Positions 61,420-64,000 of a stretch of 64,000 bases of DNA are shown in pieces. The notes beneath the pieces were generated by a model. It was not told the origin of the DNA and made no database searches. It was given only the letters and a program-made list of their open reading frames with translations. The translations under genes were made by a program, and so were the position numbers. Source of the stretch: Martinezella lusitana (lineage in GTDB: Bacteria; Pseudomonadota; Alphaproteobacteria; Rhizobiales; Rhizobiaceae); assembly GCF_016901135.1 (NCBI RefSeq), contig NZ_JAFEVL010000068.1:1-64000 (forward strand), in the 5' to 3' direction. Position 1 is the first letter of the stretch; each line of letters starts with the position of its first letter.

Positions 61420-62522
61420 GCGACTATCTTTCGATCGAAGGGATTGCCAAGCGTTATGGCACGGCCACGGCGCTGGAGGCGATCGACATCGGTGTCTCAC
61501 GCGGAGAGTTTCTAGCGCTGCTCGGCCCGAGCGGCTGTGGCAAAACCACGCTGCTGCGGATCATCGCCGGCCTCTTGAACGCGGACGGTGGAAGGATCGT
61601 GCTCGATGGCCGCGACATCACCGACCTGCCGCCGTGGAAGCGCGACATCGGCCTAGTGTTCCAGAACTACGCGCTGTTTCCGCATATGAGCGTGCGCGAA
61701 AATGTCGGTTTCGGCCTGCAGATGCGCAAGATCGATGCGCGTGCGATCGCGTCCCAGGTCGACGAGGCGCTCGACGTGGTACGGTTGCGCAACTATGCCG
61801 AGCGGCGCCCGTCCGAGCTTTCGGGCGGGCAGCAGCAACGCGTCGCAATCGCACGCGCAATCGCCATCAAACCGCGCCTGCTCTTGCTCGACGAGCCGCT
61901 CTCCAATCTCGATGCGGTGCTGCGCAATTCGGTGCGCGTCGAGCTGCGCGAACTGCACGAGCGCACCGGCCTGACCACCATCATGGTCACCCACGACCAG
62001 GCGGAAGCCCTGACGCTCGCCGATCGGATCGCCGTTCTCTCGCACGGCCACGTCCTCCAGCACGATACGGCCGAAGCGATCTACGAGCAGCCGCAGACGG
62101 CCTTCGTCGCCGCCTTCGTCGGCAGCCCGCCCGCCAGTCTCTTTCTGGTCCGGAAATCCTCAACAGGCACGATCCTGCTCGACGGCGACACCGTGTGGTC
62201 GCCGCCGCAAAGCACCGGAGCCGCACTCGGTACTGTCAATCGCCGCACGCTGCATCTGGCGCTTCGGCCGGAGACCCTGACGCTGGTGCCGCGCGATACG
62301 CCGCACAGCCTGCCAGGCACGCTTCGCACGATAGAATATATGGGCAGCGACCGGCTGGCGCATGTCGCCGTCGGCGACCAGACGGTCCTCGTACGCATGA
62401 CCGGGACGGTGACGCTCACCGGGCCGGAGATCGGCGTCCTGATGCCGGATGCCGTGCCGCCGTTCTTCGATCCGGAAACCGGATTGCGTCTCCCCACACA
62501 CATGATCAGCGAGATTGCCTGA
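61416..62522 (+). CDS. ABC transporter ATP-binding protein (PotA-like)
   Basis: 368 residues. Walker A GPSGCGKTT at residues 37-45, signature ELSGGQQQRVAIARAIA, Walker B LLLDEPLSNLD, and a C-terminal TOBE-type domain ending PFFDPETGLRLPTHM. It powers the importer made by the three genes before the phosphorylase. The start overlaps the phosphorylase stop by 4 bases and its own stop overlaps the kinase start, so enzyme and transporter genes are translationally coupled. Confidence 0.94.
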   Translation: MSDYLSIEGIAKRYGTATALEAIDIGVSRGEFLALLGPSGCGKTTLLRIIAGLLNADGGRIVLDGRDITDLPPWKRDIGLVFQNYALFPHMSVRENVGFGLQMRKIDARAIASQVDEALDVVRLRNYAERRPSELSGGQQQRVAIARAIAIKPRLLLLDEPLSNLDAVLRNSVRVELRELHERTGLTTIMVTHDQAEALTLADRIAVLSHGHVLQHDTAEAIYEQPQTAFVAAFVGSPPASLFLVRKSSTGTILLDGDTVWSPPQSTGAALGTVNRRTLHLALRPETLTLVPRDTPHSLPGTLRTIEYMGSDRLAHVAVGDQTVLVRMTGTVTLTGPEIGVLMPDAVPPFFDPETGLRLPTHMISEIA

Positions 62523-63448
62523 TGCCAGCTTCCCTCCATGTGCTCGGCGTCGTCGTACTCGACAGCTTGTATTTTGTGCCGACCCTTCCCCGCCATGATG
62601 AGAAGGTGTTCACGCGCAAGACCGAATTCCTGCCCGGCGGCCCGGCCTCCTTCGTGGCAAGGACGGCCGCAAGACTGGGTGCCGAAGTGGTACTGGAGAC
62701 TGCCGTCGGCGCCGATGCGGCCGGCGACCAGCTGATCGCCGCGTACGAGGCGGCCGGTATCCGCACGGATTCGGTGCTGCGTCTTTCCGGCGAGCGCACA
62801 CCCGTCGCCGTGCTGATCATCGACGATACCGGCGAAAAGGCGATCATTCTCGTGCCGATCCCCGAGGAATGGCTGATGCGCTACGGCGCCCAGTCGCATT
62901 TCGACAAGGGCGCCATTCTCGTCACCCACATGTTCCATCCCCAGCCGGTTCGCCTCGCAGCCGAGCGGGTGCGCGCTGTCGATGGCCTGTCGCTGCTCGA
63001 TCTGGAATGGCCGGAAGTCGATCGTTGGGGCTTCGACATCGCGATGGAGGCTGCCCGCGACATCGACGTCATCTGCACCAACGGGCAACTGCTGGCGGCC
63101 CGCATGGGCAGTCGCGACATCGATGCGGCCTATGCCTTTGCCGCCAGGCTTTCGGAGGGACGCCGCGTCGCCTGCGTGACGCTGGGCGCCGAAGGGGTAG
63201 TGGTAGCAGCCGACGGCAAGCTGGCGCATCTGCCAGCATGGCGCGTCAAGGCGGACAATACGACAGGAGCCGGCGATACCTTCATCGCCACCTTTGCACT
63301 GGCGCTCGCCGAAGGCCACTCGCCCTTCCATGCCGCCGCCATGGCCAACTGCGCCTCCGGCTGGTTTCTGGCCGGACGCACCTTCGATCTTGCCGTTCTT
63401 TCCGCTGCGGCTTCTGACCTGACATTGACGACGACGAGGCTCAATTGA
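62522..63448 (+). CDS. PfkB-family carbohydrate kinase
   Basis: 308 residues. The N-terminal G-rich segment (VLGVVVLDSLYFVPTLPRHDEKVFTRKTEFLPGGPASF) and the catalytic NTTGAGDTF with Asp252 are intact, placing it with ribokinase-like sugar or nucleoside kinases. It would phosphorylate a sugar, ribose or nucleoside freed inside the cell. It starts one base inside the PotA-like stop and ends 4 bases past the start of the ADP-ribosylglycohydrolase-like gene. Confidence 0.92.
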   Translation: MPASLHVLGVVVLDSLYFVPTLPRHDEKVFTRKTEFLPGGPASFVARTAARLGAEVVLETAVGADAAGDQLIAAYEAAGIRTDSVLRLSGERTPVAVLIIDDTGEKAIILVPIPEEWLMRYGAQSHFDKGAILVTHMFHPQPVRLAAERVRAVDGLSLLDLEWPEVDRWGFDIAMEAARDIDVICTNGQLLAARMGSRDIDAAYAFAARLSEGRRVACVTLGAEGVVVAADGKLAHLPAWRVKADNTTGAGDTFIATFALALAEGHSPFHAAAMANCASGWFLAGRTFDLAVLSAAASDLTLTTTRLN

Positions 63449-64000
63449 CACTGGCTTCCAACATTCACGCCGTTCTACTCGCCGCCTGCGTCGGCGACGC
63501 GCTGGGCGCTGCCACCGAGGGCATGCATCGAGACGACATCGCCACGGTCTTCGGCGGCCCCATTACCCGCCTGAGGCCAGCGCCCCCACTTGCCCCGTTT
63601 GCGCTAGGCCTGCAGCCGGGCCGACTGACCGACGATGCCACCCAGATGCTGTGCATGGCGAAAATTGCCATCCGCGCCAAGGGCAACCCGACGCTAGACG
63701 ATGCCATAGATGGTCTGCTGCTGTGGACAGCAGACACGGAAATGTTCACCCGGTTTGCGGGCCCGACCACGCGGATCGCTCTGGAAAAGCTGCGATCCGG
63801 CATCGAGGCACGGGATGTGGCCGATCCCGGCGTCTATTCCTGCGTCTTTGGCACCTCCAACGGGGCCGCCATGCGGGCTCCGGTGGCCGGTTGCCTGCGA
63901 CCCGGTGACATCGAAGGCGCGGCCGGCATCGCCGTGACTTTTTCTGCACCGACCCACAACACGCAAATTGCCTATGCGGGCGCCGCCGCCGTTGCCGGCG
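63445..64000 (+). CDS. ADP-ribosylglycohydrolase-family protein, cut by the window end
   Basis: At least 185 residues, open to the last base. The start is TTG 63445, overlapping the kinase stop by 4 bases (TTGA), the same coupling used through the operon; no other start fits. Family landmarks: VGDALGAATEG and LTDDATQML, the Thr-Asp-Asp metal site. Related enzymes (DraG, ARH) cleave ADP-ribose or related N-glycosides using magnesium. Together with the phosphorylase and kinase it suggests stepwise N-glycoside breakdown. The C-terminal metal site lies outside the window. Confidence 0.85.
   Translation, partial: MTLASNIHAVLLAACVGDALGAATEGMHRDDIATVFGGPITRLRPAPPLAPFALGLQPGRLTDDATQMLCMAKIAIRAKGNPTLDDAIDGLLLWTADTEMFTRFAGPTTRIALEKLRSGIEARDVADPGVYSCVFGTSNGAAMRAPVAGCLRPGDIEGAAGIAVTFSAPTHNTQIAYAGAAAVAG

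Noticed and set aside
62081..63451. 456-residue minus-strand frame
   Set aside because: Shadow of the PotA-like and PfkB genes.

Overview
The window looks like accessory DNA from an alphaproteobacterium of the Rhizobium/Agrobacterium type. The evidence is high GC, dense solute-uptake operons each with their own LacI, TetR, LysR or XRE regulator, and family choices typical of Rhizobiales. No rRNA, tRNA, CRISPR array, replication origin or complete insertion sequence was recognised. Most of the window is catabolic operons for plant- or soil-derived compounds, with a central stretch (about 26.5-38.3 kb) rich in broken genes.

Layout. 0-3.2 kb: a flavin-dependent monooxygenase, a glutathionyl-hydroquinone-reductase-like enzyme and a secreted metallo-hydrolase. 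3.3-9.7 kb (minus strand): a GH78 alpha-L-rhamnosidase followed by a complete sugar ABC importer, behind a triple AACGTT operator and facing a LacI regulator; that regulator overlaps an EmrB/EmrA-type efflux pair (10.9-13.7 kb). 13.9-18.0 kb: two TetR-type regulators, each divergent from its likely target (a drug-efflux MFS protein and a lipoprotein), each with a palindromic operator. 18.4-23.5 kb: a second rhamnoside locus with LacI, GH78 and an MFS permease, preceded by twin 16-bp palindromes. 24.0-31.3 kb: a carotenoid-dehydrogenase-like FAD enzyme, an SDR dehydrogenase, a porin pseudogene flanked by two amidohydrolase remnants, pirin, isochorismatase-family hydrolase and LysR. The SDR and isochorismatase promoters share a LysR box. 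31.9-36.9 kb: three cyclic-di-GMP proteins (HD-GYP, GGDEF, PAS-GAF-GGDEF-EAL). 37-38.3 kb: a DUF3606 gene and debris including the tail of an EamA transporter.

38.3-54.9 kb: a set of genes pointing to uptake and breakdown of a nitrogen-containing, probably aromatic or amide-linked compound. It holds a metallo-hydrolase with a NitT/TauT-type ABC importer, an XRE-cupin regulator, an M20 amidohydrolase, an amino-acid-type ABC importer with permease and ATPase fused in one chain, an HpaB-type monooxygenase with a separate flavin reductase, a PuuE-like deacetylase, a gamma-glutamyltransferase-like protein and a deaminase-type amidohydrolase. Four promoters in this block carry an AACTTGACA-like motif.

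55.1-64.0 kb (plus strand): LysR, an acyl-CoA-synthetase-like ligase, then a tightly overlapping operon of a spermidine/putrescine-type ABC importer into which are woven a nucleoside-phosphorylase-like enzyme, a PfkB sugar kinase and an ADP-ribosylglycohydrolase-like enzyme cut by the window end. The order suggests import and stepwise breakdown of an N-glycoside (nucleoside-like or ADP-ribose-like). I regard this as the best candidate for an undescribed pathway here.
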